Assembly (NCBI RefSeq): GCF_900499075.1
Contig: NZ_UIHC01000037.1
Coordinates: forward strand, 1 to 33,141
DNA: 33,141 bases
Origin: Roseinatronobacter ekhonensis
GTDB taxonomy: Bacteria; Pseudomonadota; Alphaproteobacteria; Rhodobacterales; Rhodobacteraceae
Reading direction: 5' to 3'
Below are positions 32,376 to 33,141 of the stretch, piece by piece. The stretch's first letter is position 1, and every line of letters begins with the position of its first letter. The notes under the pieces are model-generated. The model was not told where the DNA came from, did no database searches, and saw nothing but the letters and a program-made list of their open reading frames with translations. Made by a program: the position numbers and the translations under genes.

Positions 32376-32393
32376 CCTTGACCTAGGTCAAGG
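32376..32393. promoter_or_regulatory. Palindromic FNR/FnrL-type box between ccoN and usp
   Basis: The 18-bp sequence ccttgacctaggtcaagg is a perfect palindrome containing TTGA-N6-TCAA (32378-32391). It lies 100 bp from the ccoN start and 95 bp from the usp start, so it could serve both genes. On the ccoN side CAAAAG is centred 32 bp downstream, the class II FNR distance, though weak as a -10. Conserved regulation of ccoN by FnrL in Rhodobacter supports the reading. The rest of 32285-32479 has no gene. Confidence 0.85.
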
Positions 32394-32479
32394 AAATGAA
32401 CTGTTTCGCTTGCGGCGGATCAAGGCATAGGGTGCCACCATCTGCGACAATCCCACTGCAACAAACAGGAGCGGACCGC

Positions 32480-33058
32480 ATGGCCTACAAATCACTCATC
32501 AGTTTCGTGGTGTCAGAGGACGGGCTGGATACGGTGCTGGACGCCGCAATCGCTCTGGCCGAACGCCTTGACGCGCATCTAGAGGTTTGCTGCCTCGCCG
32601 TCGATTCGACCCAGGTCGCAGGCTTTTACGCCGGGGCACCTGCCGTGATTTTCCAAGAGTCGATTGACGCGTTGCAAACACAGGCGGAAGCGTTGCGCGA
32701 GGTTGTGCGCACGCGGTTGAACGGCTGTCCCATCCGCTGGAGCACCGATGACGTGGTCGTGCCGATGGGCACCATCGGGTCGTATGTCGGCCTCAAGGCA
32801 CGGTTTTCCGATCTTGTGCTGCTGCCTTGCCCCTATGGCGACAAAGGCGGTCCACAGGACGAGCTTGTCACCGAAGCTGCCCTCTTCGACGGCAACGCCG
32901 CGATTCTGGTGCTGCCGCAGGATACAACCAGCCTGCCGGATATTCGCCGCATCGTTCTAGCATGGGACCAGAGCGAGGAAGCGCTGCACGCCGCGCGCGC
33001 TGCAATGCCGTTTCTAGAGCGCGTCTGGTTCAATCAGTTTCATATCCAGCGGCCTTGA
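32480..33058 (+). pseudogene. Universal stress protein (UspA family), truncated by an IS630-type insertion
   Basis: This resembles the two-domain universal stress protein encoded divergently from ccoN in Rhodobacter (about 277 residues). The ATG has AGGAG 8 nt upstream. About 179 native residues remain: one full Usp domain (MAYKSLISFVVSED...LVLLPCPYGDKG) and only the start of the second (RRIVLAWDQSEEALHAARAAMPFL). At the TA at 33015-33016 the frame enters the end of an insertion element, adding 13 foreign residues (ERVWFNQFHIQRP) before a TGA. The truncated protein may be unstable or nonfunctional (inference). Confidence 0.85.
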
Positions 33059-33141
33059 AGAAGTTGTAGCATTCGTCAGGGGTGAACAGGTTACAAACAT
33101 GACCGACCGCCTTCCATAATTCGTCATATGTCCGTGCAGCG
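33017..33141 (-). mobile_element. End of an IS630-family insertion sequence (continues beyond window)
   Basis: The element is recognised by the C-terminus of its transposase. The sequence next to it, starting gagcgcgtctggttc at 33017, is the presumed terminal inverted repeat, abutting a TA dinucleotide (33015-33016) as expected for IS630-type insertion, which duplicates TA. The other end, and thus the exact terminal repeat and the TA duplication, lies outside the window. Confidence 0.75.
33030..33141 (-). CDS. IS630-family transposase, C-terminal fragment (cut by window end)
   Basis: Reading leftward from the window end, 36 codons to a TGA at 33032-33030 give a protein end containing RTYDELWKAVGHVCNLFT followed by PDECYNFFKAAGYETD. 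This pattern (LW.A....C..F.P.EC.N..KAAGY) is typical of the extreme C-terminus of IS630-family DDE transposases. The catalytic domain is outside the window, so intactness cannot be judged. Confidence 0.82.
   Translation of the reverse strand, partial: AARTYDELWKAVGHVCNLFTPDECYNFFKAAGYETD

Noticed and set aside
32396-32479. Upstream extension of the usp gene (28 extra residues starting MNCFACGG)
   Set aside because: No ribosome site there, it starts almost in the FNR palindrome, and the ATG at 32480 has AGGAG and the family N-terminus.

Overview
The window looks like a chromosomal segment of an alphaproteobacterium of the Rhodobacterales (Rhodobacteraceae/Roseobacter type). The grounds are the gene order (rplJL-rpoBC next to the str operon; ccoNOQP beside ccoGHIS; a universal stress gene divergent from ccoN), the ribosomal and RNA polymerase protein sequences, the high GC content, and FnrL-type TTGA-N6-TCAA boxes ahead of the cbb3 oxidase genes. 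Placement below family level is not possible from the sequence alone.

Layout. (1) 1-15.3 kb, all on the minus strand, read right to left: rplJ (own promoter, L10-type leader), rplL, a structured gap, rpoB, a double hairpin, rpoC with a strong terminator, a predicted rhamnosyltransferase overlapping an EamA transporter, then the str operon rpsL-rpsG-fusA-tuf (tuf is cut by the window start). (2) 15.3-18.7 kb, minus: ubiA, a BON/OmpA-type envelope protein, and a small membrane-anchored coiled-coil protein. (3) 18.7-23.1 kb, plus: a tightly overlapping set rsmE - GNAT acetyltransferase - unknown two-TM protein - gshA - lpxL-like acyltransferase. (4) 23.1-32.3 kb: cytochrome cbb3 oxidase. The structural operon ccoNOQP and the assembly/copper operon ccoGHIS both run on the minus strand. 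They are separated by a LysR regulator and a divergent 51-codon gene. ccoS (57 aa) is easily missed because it is so short. (5) 32.3-33.1 kb, plus: a universal stress protein gene divergent from ccoN, cut within its second half by the end of an IS630-family element whose transposase C-terminus reaches the window edge.

How it works together. The left half is core transcription/translation machinery with several intergenic hairpins that could set relative expression. The right half is a microaerobic respiration locus: CcoG, CcoH, CcoI and CcoS assemble and metallate the oxidase, CcoNOQP form it, and three TTGA-N6-TCAA boxes suggest FNR-type oxygen control. One box lies between ccoN and usp, one ahead of ccoG, and the third sits at the lysR stop codon ahead of a hairpin-forming gap with no gene.

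Most of the window is well-known core genome. The points most worth a second look are the IS630 disruption of the FNR-linked usp gene, the third FNR-like box with a correctly spaced -10-like hexamer and no obvious target gene, and the LysR/51-aa divergent pair with a clear LysR-type operator inside the cbb3 locus. I see no CRISPR array, prophage, tRNA or rRNA.
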